The notes beneath the pieces were generated by a model. It was not told where the DNA came from and did not search any database. It saw nothing but the letters and a program-made list of their open reading frames with translations. Below are positions 51,501-60,445 of a stretch of 64,000 bases of DNA, one piece after another. This DNA is from Treponema_B putidum (GTDB taxonomy: Bacteria; Spirochaetota; Spirochaetia; Treponematales; Treponemataceae). Location: NCBI RefSeq assembly GCF_007830595.1, contig NZ_VLLD01000009.1; one strand, 5' to 3'. The number at the start of each line of letters is the position of its first letter. Position 1 is the first letter of the stretch. Position numbers and translations under genes: made by a program.

Positions 51501-51923
51501 TTAATCAATTCTATAGATTATTTCTCCTGTATTATAAATATTAATTATTCCACTCACAGGTTCTTTTCCTTCTTGCCAAAGCCATCCAGAATATATCGTA
51601 CAATATCCATTATACCCTTCTGTTAGAATTTCAAATTCAGCGCTTGAATACTGTTCTACATACTCAGTTAAACTAATTGCTTTTCCTGAAAAATCTCCTT
51701 CATAAACTGTTTTATCAAAAATTAGTATATTGCAATCATCAATATCAATTTCTGTAAAATCAATTTCACCTGTATAAATGATTTCCTGTTCTTTTGTGTA
51801 TTGAAATATCTTATCTAACTTTAATCTTAATACACCTTCTTGGTATTCAATATTTATAATGCGGCTATCGTGTAAACTAACTGGAATATTACTTCTTCTA
51901 TTTCTTGTTAACTCTTTGCTCAT
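51501..51923 (-). CDS. Hypothetical immunity-type protein
   Basis: The 140-aa protein is strand-rich: NIPVSLHDSRIINIEYQEGV, then LRLKLDKIF and YNGYCTIYSGWLWQ. The 'LHDsrI..I.y..g.L.L.ld' opening is found in several small immunity-type proteins. No family name is assigned. It has its own terminator downstream. Confidence 0.5.
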   Translation of the reverse strand: MSKELTRNRRSNIPVSLHDSRIINIEYQEGVLRLKLDKIFQYTKEQEIIYTGEIDFTEIDIDDCNILIFDKTVYEGDFSGKAISLTEYVEQYSSAEFEILTEGYNGYCTIYSGWLWQEGKEPVSGIINIYNTGEIIYRID

Positions 51924-51967
51924 ACCATCCTCACAACTTCTAATTTGTCTATACTTACAAACAATGA

Positions 51968-52570
51968 TTAAATATTCTTTTTAAACCAGTTATCTAAAAA
52001 ATCCATTTGTTCATCTGTATGAAACCAATGTTCCCCATCTCTCATTATTGTCAGATTTGCATTTATTTTATTAGCAAAATTTGTCATTGTATTTACTGAT
52101 GTTATATTGTCTTTATCCGCAAAAAGAATATTAGTAGGGATATCCCAGTTGATAGGATTATTTCTAATATAGGTTAAATATTCCCATGACAAAAGTTCTC
52201 CAAAGGATGTTTCAATTTCTTTTTTTAGCATAAGTTCATCTTCTGAAATATTTTCCCATTTCATCATATCTAAAATCAATCTTTCCATATCTACAATAGG
52301 AGAAAACAACATTGCCTTTTCGATAGGTTTATCTGATAAAGATATTAATGAGAAAAATGCACCTACAGTATTGGCGATTAGATAAATTTTATTATATTTA
52401 GGAATAATTGAATTAAAATAATTGCTAAACTCAATTTTTGCATCCCAGGGTTTGTCTGATTTATAATCAAATCCAATTATATCAAAACTATCATCGAAAA
52501 ATTGTTTATAGTGATTAGCTTCTTCTACATTACCACCTTTACCATGAACATATATAACAACATTTTTCAT
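51968..52570 (-). CDS. Alpha/beta hydrolase with Thr in the nucleophile position
   Basis: The 200-aa protein has the short alpha/beta-hydrolase layout: VVIYVHGKGGNVEEANHYKQ, elbow LIANTVGAFFS, acid region LFADKDNITS and His in DGEHWFHTDEQ. The paralog at 57408-58025 has LIANSIGAYFS, with Ser68. Here Thr68 replaces the Ser, which may reduce or abolish activity. The pair is about 60 percent alike, in opposite orientation, and flanks the ABC/TetR block. Related to YqiA/RBBP9-type small hydrolases. Confidence 0.75.
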   Translation of the reverse strand: MKNVVIYVHGKGGNVEEANHYKQFFDDSFDIIGFDYKSDKPWDAKIEFSNYFNSIIPKYNKIYLIANTVGAFFSLISLSDKPIEKAMLFSPIVDMERLILDMMKWENISEDELMLKKEIETSFGELLSWEYLTYIRNNPINWDIPTNILFADKDNITSVNTMTNFANKINANLTIMRDGEHWFHTDEQMDFLDNWFKKNI

Positions 52571-52598
52571 TCAAATTCCCTCTACAAACTCCAATTTA

Positions 52599-52735
52599 TC
52601 AGCCAATAAATTTCCCCGCCAACTTATACACTTGCTTTATTTCTTTATTTTCTAATTTCCAGTTATTGAGTTCAGCAAATGAACTCACCGCCCTTATCTT
52701 CAAATTTTGCTCTCTAAATATCTGCCGATATTATA
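52599..52735 (-). pseudogene. C-terminal coding remnant
   Basis: A minus-strand frame ends in REQNLKIRAVSSFAELNNWK, then LENKEIKQVYKLAGKFIG at TGA 52599. It has no start and looks like the 3' end of a larger gene. The rest of 52740-52975 holds repeats only. Confidence 0.35.
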
Positions 52736-52798
52736 CCATTTTTTAGGCCGATTTTTCTACTGGCAGATTTTTCCCCTCAGGTTAGCGATGGTAGCTAT

Positions 52799-52860
52799 GC
52801 CTAAGAATGTGCGTCCTTGCACATTCTTAGGCTTCGAGTTTAGGCGCTAGCCTAAACTCG
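52799..52860 (-). repeat. Double-hairpin repeat, copy 3 (inverted)
   Basis: A hairpin with 14-bp arms (52799-52812 and 52819-52832) has the loop GTCCTT, the complement of the loop AAGGAC of copy 1. It is followed by CGAGTTTAGGC-GCTA-GCCTAAACTCG (52835-52860). A further small hairpin (ACGGACA/TGTCCGT) is at about 52877-52895. The element sits at the border of the GC-rich block. Confidence 0.6.
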
Positions 52861-52975
52861 CTTCTGATTCACATCACGGACATCCTTGTCCGTACAGAAA
52901 CTAGGTGGAGGAATGGAGCGGCAGCGGAACAGCGGACGTAGCGACCCGAACGCAGTGAGGGGAACCCCCGTATAA

Positions 52976-54715
52976 TTATTTATGTACCTTCCAGCTTGCA
53001 GCTTCGCGCCTCTCGCCGATAAAGTTTCGGTATATGCCGTCCTGCTCCATCAGTTCGGCATGTGTGCCCTGCTGCACAATCTTGCCGTGGTCTACGACGA
53101 TAATCTGATCGGCTCTCTCTACGGTTTTCAGCCGATGAGCAATCATGATGACGGTCTTTTCGGCGGTGAGCGCGTGGATGGCGTGCATCAGTTCGTTTTC
53201 ATTTTCGGGATCGACGTTGGCGGTTGCCTCATCCAAAAAGATGACCGGCGCATTTTTCATCATAGCGCGGGCAATGGAGATGCGCTGCTTTTCTCCGCCG
53301 GAAAGACTTGCGCCACCTTCACCGACAACCGTGTCGTATCCGTGGGGAAGGCTTGAGATAAAGTCATGGCAGCAGGCCTTTTTTGCCGCAGCGATCACAT
53401 CCTCCATCGGAGCGCCGGGCTGACCAAAGCGGATATTGTTGGCGATGGTGTCGTGGAATAAATAAACCGATTGGAACACAAAGCTGAAATTCGCCATCAA
53501 GGAATCCATATCGTAATCCTTCACATCCCGGCCGCCCAGCATAACGGTTCCCCCGTCTACATCCCAGAACCGTGCAAGCAGATTTACCAAGGTGGTTTTT
53601 CCTCCGCCGGAAGGACCGACAATCGCCGTCGTGGTCTTTTCAGGAATATGCAATGAAATGCCGTCGATGATCTTTCGCTTCTCATACGAAAATGCGATAT
53701 CCTGCGCAACAATATCACGCACTGCCGGTTCAATCGTTTCTCCGGATATATCCATCTGCGGCGTGTTCAGAATTTCCTGCGCCCGGTCAACACTCATATC
53801 AACTACGCGGAGCAGTGACGAATATTGTCCTGCCGTTTCCAGACTGGTATAGATGATAAATGCTGAGATTACCATGACAACAGCATTCAGCGCGTCCATG
53901 CTTCCGGCACAATAAAATACGCATGAAAAAGCTACCATTGCCACACCGGTAAGCTTGGTGATAAAACTCTGCAATGCTATGCGGGGAACCAGTGTCATTT
54001 CCATGTCGATATTGATCTTACTGTTTTCCGCGATGGCCTCATTTAATTCCCTGCTCTTAACTCCCGTCAATCGGTAAGCCTTAACCTCGGTCATCCCTTG
54101 CAGGTATTCCAGAACTTTTTCTACGAGCCTTTCATCTGCGCGTATCTTTTTTCCCGACACCTTCTCGGAAGTAATCCGGAGACGGCTGTTTGCAAAAAGA
54201 AACAGCGAAAAACCGCAGAGCAGCACACAGGCGATTCTCCAGTCGAAGAAAAACAGCATGACGACAATAAGCGAGGTTGTAAGCAAGCCGTCGCAGACAA
54301 GCATTACCACACGAGCCGCGATATTTTCAAGGCTTTCCATTATATTAGTTGTAACAGACGTAATCTGCCCGAGGCTGTTGGCGTTAAAGTATCCCATCTG
54401 AAGATACCGCATGTGCTCCGCAATCTCCACCCGTTTTTTCGCACAAGCGTCATAGCCCCCTTCGGTCTGCAACATAACAGCCTTTGATTTTAGCAATCCC
54501 GATCCGGCAATGCTGATCAGCATAATCCCTAACGAGAGTAGGATATCTTTTGTGTCTACCGTTCCTTTCATCAGCGCCCGAATCATCACCGCAATCGCCG
54601 GAATCTTTAGCGCCTCAAACAGAGCCTGAATAACATTGAGCCTAATGGAAGTGATGAATTTCCGGCGGTTTTCTTCACCGCAGAACGTAAAAAACTTTCT
54701 AATAACTTTAAGCAT
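52976..54715 (-). CDS. ABC exporter half-transporter, subunit 2
   Basis: The 579-aa protein has six spans (residues about 15-310), then an ATPase domain with Walker A GPSGGGKTT, Q-loop FSFVFQSVYLFHDTIANNIR, signature LSGGEKQR, Walker B PVIFLDEATANVDPENE and H-loop IAHR. It pairs with the upstream gene as a heterodimeric exporter. The ATG overlaps the preceding stop by 8 bp. The DNA is visibly richer in GC than the surrounding genes. Substrate unknown; the pattern is close to Firmicutes TetR-linked ABC pairs. Confidence 0.9.
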   Translation of the reverse strand: MLKVIRKFFTFCGEENRRKFITSIRLNVIQALFEALKIPAIAVMIRALMKGTVDTKDILLSLGIMLISIAGSGLLKSKAVMLQTEGGYDACAKKRVEIAEHMRYLQMGYFNANSLGQITSVTTNIMESLENIAARVVMLVCDGLLTTSLIVVMLFFFDWRIACVLLCGFSLFLFANSRLRITSEKVSGKKIRADERLVEKVLEYLQGMTEVKAYRLTGVKSRELNEAIAENSKINIDMEMTLVPRIALQSFITKLTGVAMVAFSCVFYCAGSMDALNAVVMVISAFIIYTSLETAGQYSSLLRVVDMSVDRAQEILNTPQMDISGETIEPAVRDIVAQDIAFSYEKRKIIDGISLHIPEKTTTAIVGPSGGGKTTLVNLLARFWDVDGGTVMLGGRDVKDYDMDSLMANFSFVFQSVYLFHDTIANNIRFGQPGAPMEDVIAAAKKACCHDFISSLPHGYDTVVGEGGASLSGGEKQRISIARAMMKNAPVIFLDEATANVDPENENELMHAIHALTAEKTVIMIAHRLKTVERADQIIVVDHGKIVQQGTHAELMEQDGIYRNFIGERREAASWKVHK

Positions 54716-56453
54716 GATCTTTCACCTCTATATGTGCATTCCACATCGTTTCATATAACCCGTGATGAGACAAAAGCTCATCATGGGTTCCGCTGTCTGC
54801 AACGGCACCGTCTTTAATGACATAGATACAATCGGCAGCGGTAATCGTAGAAAGCCGGTGCGCAATCACGATGAGCGTCTTGCCCTCCGTCAGCTTAGAG
54901 ATAGAGCGCTGAATGACCGCCTCGTTTTCAGGATCGGTGTAGGCGGTTGCCTCATCCAAAATGATAATGGGCGCCGCTTTCAGCATTGCTCTGGCAATGG
55001 AGATACGCTGCCGCTCGCCGCCGGAAAGATGCCCGCCGGAAGTGCCTACCACGGTATCGTAACCGTGCTCCAGCTCCGAAATGAATTCATGGCAACCGCT
55101 GCGTCTTGCCGCTTCTTCCACTTCCGCATCAGTTGCATCCGCCCGTCCGATGCGGATATTTTCCCTGACCGTCATGTTGAATAGATAATTGTCCTGCGAG
55201 ACAAAGGCTATCTTATCCGAATAGGCCTCTTGCGGAATTTCACGAATGTCCGTATTCCCCAGCAAAATTGAGCCGCTGCTCACATCCCAAAGCGAAGCGA
55301 TAAGGCGCGCAATGGTACTCTTTCCGCTGCCGGAAGGACCGACCAGCGCAATAAAGCTGCCCTCCGGGATTTCCATCGAAATGCCGTGAAGCACTTCCTT
55401 TTCCTTATACGAAAAATGAACATCTTGCAGTTTCAATGTGTTTTCTTTTGGAATAGCTCCGTCTAACGGGCGCTCCATTTCCGGCGCGTTCAGAATACTT
55501 TGAACTTCACCGAAGATGGTTCCCATGGTTCGAAAGTCGTCCGAATAACTCATCAAGGTTATAAGCGGTGTGATGATGCCGACAGACAGAATAATGATAG
55601 TTACCAGATTCTGCGGAGAAAGAGATCCTCCTTTTACCAAAAGACCGCCGATGGGGAGCACGGAAACCATTGTGGCGGGCATGATTACCATGGCGAATGT
55701 AAAGCTTAGAATGCAGGAGCGCATCCAATCGATATAGCTGTGAGCGGCTTCATACGCGTCATGCACGAAGCGGTCGTAGGAACTTTTTGTATTTCCGAAA
55801 ACCTTGATGACTTGAATACCGCCGATATATTCAACCGCCGTATCATTGAGCGCCTTTGTGGCTGTAACCGTGCGTTGATAAAATTGAGGACTGCCCTTCA
55901 TCATAAGACCGTAACAGAAAAAGCCCACCGGTATCGTTGTAAGAGAAGCCAGCCCCATACGCCAATCGATAGTAAAAATGTAGATCAAAATGATGACGGG
56001 GATCAGTAAATTTGCGGTGAACTCCGGAACGATATGCGCCAGTGTTGTTTCAATGCTGTCGATACGTTCGATGAGTATATTTTTGAGCGCCCCGGAACTT
56101 TGCTCCAGCACCGCACCCAGCGGCATTCTTGTCAGTTTTTCCGTGCAGCGTTTTCGGATTTCCCCGAGCACTGCAAACGTTGCCCTATGACTTGTCGATG
56201 TGCTGAGCGCATGAAACAGTACACGGCAAAACCAAAACGCTGCAATAATCAGACAACGTATCAGATAATACGAAAGGTCTTTGTTTCCACCCATCAAACC
56301 GTGTACGATGCCGGCAACAACAAAATACGGTGCGATGGAAAAGGCCACACCGATGACTGCGAGGATAACACTTAGAACATATTGTCCTTTGTGTTCCCCT
56401 GTTTGTCCCAACGCCCACGCGATAGGCGAAGGACTTTTTTCTTTTTCCTTCAT
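54708..56453 (-). CDS. ABC exporter half-transporter, subunit 1
   Basis: The protein has six membrane spans (first YVLSVILAVIGVAFSIAPYF), then the ATPase with Walker A GPSGSGKST, Q-loop IAFVSQDNYLFNMTVRENIR, signature LSGGERQR, Walker B IIILDEATAYTDPENEA and H-loop IAHRLSTI. The ATG at 56453 (MKEKEKSPSP) with AAGGAAG upstream is preferred to 56459. Both subunits have intact catalytic Glu after Walker B. Two TetR operators lie in its promoter. GC content is higher than in the island. Confidence 0.9.
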   Translation of the reverse strand: MKEKEKSPSPIAWALGQTGEHKGQYVLSVILAVIGVAFSIAPYFVVAGIVHGLMGGNKDLSYYLIRCLIIAAFWFCRVLFHALSTSTSHRATFAVLGEIRKRCTEKLTRMPLGAVLEQSSGALKNILIERIDSIETTLAHIVPEFTANLLIPVIILIYIFTIDWRMGLASLTTIPVGFFCYGLMMKGSPQFYQRTVTATKALNDTAVEYIGGIQVIKVFGNTKSSYDRFVHDAYEAAHSYIDWMRSCILSFTFAMVIMPATMVSVLPIGGLLVKGGSLSPQNLVTIIILSVGIITPLITLMSYSDDFRTMGTIFGEVQSILNAPEMERPLDGAIPKENTLKLQDVHFSYKEKEVLHGISMEIPEGSFIALVGPSGSGKSTIARLIASLWDVSSGSILLGNTDIREIPQEAYSDKIAFVSQDNYLFNMTVRENIRIGRADATDAEVEEAARRSGCHEFISELEHGYDTVVGTSGGHLSGGERQRISIARAMLKAAPIIILDEATAYTDPENEAVIQRSISKLTEGKTLIVIAHRLSTITAADCIYVIKDGAVADSGTHDELLSHHGLYETMWNAHIEVKDHA

Positions 56454-56469
56454 AAGCAAACTTCCTTTT

Positions 56470-56503
56470 GTTAGCTAACAAACAATAGTTAGTATTAGCT
56501 AAC
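56470..56503 (-). promoter_or_regulatory. TetR operators upstream of the ABC genes
   Basis: GTTAGCTAAC (56470-56479) and ATTAGCTAAC (56494-56503) are 24 bp apart, with a GTTAGTATT half-site in between. The same palindrome lies upstream of the TetR gene (57215-57224). Confidence 0.75.
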
Positions 56504-56581
56504 ATTTATATAAAGTCATCGCCCATTTTTATAAACAAAGACAGGCGGTGAGCCTTTATCCTAATTCAATTATGCAAGTTA

Positions 56582-57190
56582 TTAAAACCCAAACAACTGC
56601 TTCCAACCCGGAACAAAGAATGCCTCCACAGCTTTCAGACAATGTAATGCTTCTTCCAAACTGTAATTATGGATAACCGGTTCAAAAAGAGCGGTCGTAT
56701 ATGCTGAAAGCAGAAGATGCAGCTCCTTTGAATCTATGTCTTTCACGGCGTATCCTTGCGTTTTCAGCAACGGCATGTATTTTAAAAGCTGCCCTTGCTG
56801 TTTCTCTGTAAGATCGTGGAGAAAATTCTCGTATTTGCTCCCCTGCGATTTTGCCAGCAATAGATGGTATTCTTCCATGTTCGGATAGACAATTTCGCGC
56901 ATCATGTCTATTTCGGAATCCCGCCACTGGATGTGCTCCTTGTGATTCACTGCACCCACGTAACGGGCAACATGAGCATCCAGCCAAGCATTTATGCGGT
57001 CCACTGCAGGAGCGACAATTTGATCGAAGAGATCTTCTTTATCTACACAATGCCGATATATTCCCGCAGCCGTCATACCGCAGCGTTTGCTGATACTTCG
57101 CATGGAGGACTTATCAAAGCCCTTCTCCATAAATTCGGCTTTTGCTGCAGCCATAATTTTTATATGATTGGCGGTTTTGTCCCTCGGCAT
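56582..57190 (-). CDS. TetR-family regulator of the ABC exporter
   Basis: The N-terminal HTH is typical: KIMAAAKAEFMEKGFDKSSM, RSISKRCGMTAAGIYRHCVD. The C-terminal ligand-binding part is helical; length is 202 aa. The ATG at 57190 follows GAGGAG. The operator GTTAGCTAAC in its own promoter and in the ABC promoter indicates autorepression and joint control. It lies upstream of the ABC genes on the same strand with a 120-bp gap. Confidence 0.88.
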   Translation of the reverse strand: MPRDKTANHIKIMAAAKAEFMEKGFDKSSMRSISKRCGMTAAGIYRHCVDKEDLFDQIVAPAVDRINAWLDAHVARYVGAVNHKEHIQWRDSEIDMMREIVYPNMEEYHLLLAKSQGSKYENFLHDLTEKQQGQLLKYMPLLKTQGYAVKDIDSKELHLLLSAYTTALFEPVIHNYSLEEALHCLKAVEAFFVPGWKQLFGF

Positions 57191-57214
57191 AAATCTCCTC
57201 TTTTTGTATACAGC

Positions 57215-57224
57215 GTTAGCTAAC
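57215..57224. promoter_or_regulatory. TetR operator upstream of tetR
   Basis: GTTAGCTAAC, identical to 56470-56479, lies 25-34 bp before the TetR start codon. This fits autoregulation. Confidence 0.7.
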
Positions 57225-57407
57225 GGATGTAAAAATACAACCAATCGGCAGGGTTGTCAAGAGGTGAGGAAAGTTATGTAGGTCAAAGTGCCTGAAGAAT
57301 AGAAAACCGCCGGTCTTTCAAGGGTATACCTAAAATTATCCTTAAATAAAATCAAGAAAAATGATAAAATAAAGTGTAGTAAATTAAAAATGAGGCTTTG
57401 CATTAAA

Positions 57408-58025
57408 ATGAAAAACGCTGTTATATATATCCACGGAAGAGGCGGTTCCGCCGACGAAGCCCGTTATTATAAAAAATTTTTTAATGACGATTATGAAATC
57501 ATCGGTTTCGATTATAAGGCGGAATTGCCGTGGCAGGCGAAAGAGGAATTTCAAAATTATTTCGACTCCCTTATTCCGAAATATACCGAAATCTTATTGA
57601 TCGCAAACAGCATAGGAGCGTATTTTTCACTGCTGTCTTTATCTGAAAAGCCGATCAAAAAAGCGCTGTTTATTTCGCCCGTTGTCGATATGGAAAATGT
57701 AATCTTACATATGATGAAAAGAGCAAACATATCCGAAGACGAACTGAGAACAAAAAAAGTAATAAGCACTTCTTTCGGCGAAGTCTTATCGTGGGAATAT
57801 CTTTGTTACGTCAGAAAAAATCTTATTACATGGAATATTCCTACCGCAATTCTTTGCGGCAAAAAAGACGATATAACCCCTTTGCAAACAATGACCTCGT
57901 TTGCACATAACATACACGCGGATTTAACGGTTTTTGATAGAGGCGAACATCGGTTTCACACGGAAGAACAAATGAATTTTCTGGATACATGGCTGAAAAG
58001 GAATTGGTGTCCAAATACCGATTGA
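57408..58025 (+). CDS. Alpha/beta hydrolase (RBBP9/YqiA-like), intact paralog
   Basis: The 205-aa protein has AVIYIHGRGGSADEARYYKK, elbow LIANSIGAYFS with Ser68, acid region LCGKKDDITP and His in RGEHRFHTEEQ. The start is set at 57408 to match the paralog at 51968-52570; the frame begins at 57390. All catalytic residues are present. It lies on the other side of the ABC/TetR block in inverted orientation. Confidence 0.75.
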   Translation: MKNAVIYIHGRGGSADEARYYKKFFNDDYEIIGFDYKAELPWQAKEEFQNYFDSLIPKYTEILLIANSIGAYFSLLSLSEKPIKKALFISPVVDMENVILHMMKRANISEDELRTKKVISTSFGEVLSWEYLCYVRKNLITWNIPTAILCGKKDDITPLQTMTSFAHNIHADLTVFDRGEHRFHTEEQMNFLDTWLKRNWCPNTD

Positions 58026-58180
58026 CTATGATGAATGGTATGATGATTGCGCATGGAAAAAAATACTATCAATGTTATAACTGATGTACAGCAAGCAAAG
58101 ACAAATAGAAAAGTTATTGCAATATAGATACATTTCGGCTAAAATATAATCGGAATACAAATCAGCCGAGAGGAGATCGA

Positions 58181-58508
58181 ATGAACTATATTTCAAGGAA
58201 TTTGGAAGAGGTTGTTTTAGAAGTAACAAAGGAATATCCGGTAGTGCTTGTAACCGGTCCCAGACAGGTTGGGAAAACTACCATGTTACAAAAGCTCATG
58301 GAAGGAACAGACAGGGGGTATGTGTCTTTGGATGATTTAAATGAAAGAAATTAAAAAATCATCAAATCCGGGATCAGAGCTGGTTAAGGTATTCGGACTA
58401 CTGGATAAAGCATCAATGATTCACTCTAAAGGTGCTGTAATATGTATGAAACCGGAGTTGTCAGCTATTGACAGGGACAACTATATCGTGCCGGTGTGGA
58501 TGATTTAG
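58181..58508 (+). pseudogene. AAA_14/DUF4143 ATPase with internal deletion
   Basis: The first frame (57 aa) has YISRNLEEVVLEVTKEYPVV, then LVTGPRQVGKTTMLQKLM (Walker A) and YVSLDDLNERN. It stops at 58354. A shifted frame then gives EIKKSSNPGSELVKVFGLLD and a GAVICMKPELSAIDRDNYIV end with PVWMI, the C-terminus of DUF4143 proteins. About 300 central residues are missing. GAGGAG precedes the ATG. The gene is non-functional. Confidence 0.75.
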
Positions 58509-58613
58509 AAAGAAAAATATAATGGATGAACAATTATTTAAAATCTTGAAAAAGATTTATAAATGGTAGAATAAAATATAATGATATATACATTGGTAAA
58601 AAGGAGATAACAA

Positions 58614-59072
58614 ATGCTAAAGATCGGAAAAAATTATACGTTTGAAGATGACTGGAGCGGCAGGCAGAGTTGTCTGATGTATTTTAAAGAGGATGATTTT
58701 GCATCATGGTCAGTGGATATCGGATTTGCTAAAGGTAATTTTAAGGGTGAAACAATAGCAGCTTCTATTTGCATAAATCCGATAGACACAAATAAAAACT
58801 CGGTACAAGAATTAGCCGGAGAAGTTTTCTCTATAACAACAATTGAGGAAAGCGATAACAGAGAAGATTCATTTTACATTTATGAACATGAACCGATGGT
58901 TTCATACAAGTTAGAAGTTCTTGAAATAAGGAATAGTAAGGCTCATATCAAATGCAACGGAATCTTAATCGTGGATGGATATGCTGAACCCTATGAACAG
59001 GAAGAATTTAAAATCGACAGTTGGATACCTGTTATTGAATCGGTTCAGGACTGGGAAAAATTCGGATTATAA
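58614..59072 (+). CDS. Hypothetical immunity-type protein
   Basis: The 152-aa acidic protein starts LKIGKNYTFEDDWSGRQSCL and has strand-rich segments (AASICINPIDTNKNSVQELA, then SYKLEVLEI). The final tryptophan-rich WIPVIESVQDWEKFGL is notable. No family is recognised. AGGAG lies before the ATG. Confidence 0.5.
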   Translation: MLKIGKNYTFEDDWSGRQSCLMYFKEDDFASWSVDIGFAKGNFKGETIAASICINPIDTNKNSVQELAGEVFSITTIEESDNREDSFYIYEHEPMVSYKLEVLEIRNSKAHIKCNGILIVDGYAEPYEQEEFKIDSWIPVIESVQDWEKFGL

Positions 59073-59308
59073 GAAAATTATTGAAGAAGAGGAACAGATG
59101 AATTTTGAGATAATCGGGATGACAGTATAAATCAGTTTGCAGCTGAAGATTAGAATCGGAATATAATTGACAACCTGTCAGGACAACCTGTTTTTGGGCA
59201 TTGACTATGTATCCCTAATGATGTATCATCTTTCAGTGATGATTGCATTGTCTAAAATAAGCTTTCGTTTTTATGAGCCGGTATATATGAGTTGGGAGAT
59301 ATTGACAG

Positions 59309-59773
59309 ATGAGTAAATTTATTTGTAAAAGCTCTATTTTCCCTGTTAATGCAAATGTGATATGGGAAAAATTGCAAAGTTTGGAATCGTTACAATATGT
59401 GGCAGCTCCTTTTGCAGCCTTTAAATTGATTGATGGTGAAAAAAATATACAATGGGAATGCGGAAAAACATTTCGATTGAATTTTAAACTCTTTGGCGTA
59501 ATTCCGTTCGGTATCCATTCAATTTATATATGCACTTTAGATAAAGAAACATTAACAATATATTCTAATGAGAGTAATCCCCATGTACCGATATGGAATC
59601 ATAGAATTCAATTGGAGCCCATTGATGACAATCGTACAAAGTATACTGATTGCATAGAAATTGAATCGGGTTGGAAAACAGGCATAATATGTATTTGGGC
59701 GAAAGCATTTTATGCACACAGACAAAGAAAGTGGAAGAAATTGCTCACAAAATTTAAAAATACTGAACTATAA
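59309..59773 (+). CDS. SRPBCC (START-like) family protein
   Basis: The 154-aa protein fits the SRPBCC fold: IFPVNANVIWEKLQSLESLQ, IQWECGKTFRLNFKLFGVIP, IWNHRIQLEPIDDNRTKYTD, and a C-terminal helix IWAKAFYAHRQRKWKKLL. These proteins bind hydrophobic ligands; the ligand is unknown. The region 59073-59308 upstream contains only decayed coding scraps (e.g. PNDVSSFSDDCIV). Confidence 0.65.
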   Translation: MSKFICKSSIFPVNANVIWEKLQSLESLQYVAAPFAAFKLIDGEKNIQWECGKTFRLNFKLFGVIPFGIHSIYICTLDKETLTIYSNESNPHVPIWNHRIQLEPIDDNRTKYTDCIEIESGWKTGIICIWAKAFYAHRQRKWKKLLTKFKNTEL

Positions 59774-59798
59774 AAACTGAAATAATAGAGCATAACTA

Positions 59799-59924
59799 AT
59801 GAAAACATATCAGGATATAAATAAAGAAACTATAGATAGATGGGTTGAAGATACAAACGGTTTCGGAAGGCTTCATAAACTGAACATTAAAACATATATT
59901 GCGACTAAATCGGTAAAATTGTAG
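59799..59924 (+). pseudogene. 5' stub of a SAM-dependent methyltransferase gene
   Basis: The 41-aa frame starts KTYQDINKETIDRWVEDTNG. This is the usual N-terminus of a class I methyltransferase family ('MKTYxDINRETIDRWVExGWEWG'). The rest, including the SAM-binding motif, is missing. Confidence 0.55.
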
Positions 59925-59962
59925 AGCGGAATAAATAACAATTTGTGAGGAGAGACAGCAAT

Positions 59963-60445
59963 ATGCTTCATTTAGAAAAAATAAATGGAAAAAATGTTTG
60001 GGATATTATTAAATTAAGCGTGGCAGAGTCACAAAAAGAATTCGTTGCAGCTAATGATGTAAGTATCATTGAAGCATACGTTACAATCACGGCAAATGGT
60101 TATGCCTTTCCGTTCGGGATATATGACAATGAAACACCTGTCGGGTTTTTGATGATTGGCTTTGATATTCATGACGAGTGGAATGACACACCTGAAATTG
60201 CAAGAGGAAATTATAATCTGTGGCGGTTAATGATTGATCAAACTTATCAGAACAAAGGATTCGGTAAACAAGCCGTTAAACTGGCTCTAGATTTTATTAA
60301 GACTTTCCCTTGCGGAAAAGCGGAATATTGCTTGCTGTCTTATGAACCTGAAAATACAGCTGCTCGTCAGTTATACCATTCATTCGGTTTTATTGAAAAC
60401 GGTGATATGGATGGTAGTGAAATTATTGCTGTGTTAAAACTTTAA
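59963..60445 (+). CDS. GNAT acetyltransferase, copy 2
   Basis: This 160-aa protein has NLWRLMIDQTYQNKGFGKQA (motif A) and LSYEPENTAARQLYHSFGF (motif B). It is a close paralog of 19743-20225. The ATG at 59963 matches the paralog; a frame to 59945 exists. GAGGAG is 11 bases upstream. A SUKH stub follows immediately. Confidence 0.85.
   Translation: MLHLEKINGKNVWDIIKLSVAESQKEFVAANDVSIIEAYVTITANGYAFPFGIYDNETPVGFLMIGFDIHDEWNDTPEIARGNYNLWRLMIDQTYQNKGFGKQAVKLALDFIKTFPCGKAEYCLLSYEPENTAARQLYHSFGFIENGDMDGSEIIAVLKL

Noticed and set aside
52982..56375. Several long plus-strand frames opposite the ABC exporters.
   Set aside because: They are antisense shadows caused by the higher GC content; the minus-strand frames have all ABC motifs.
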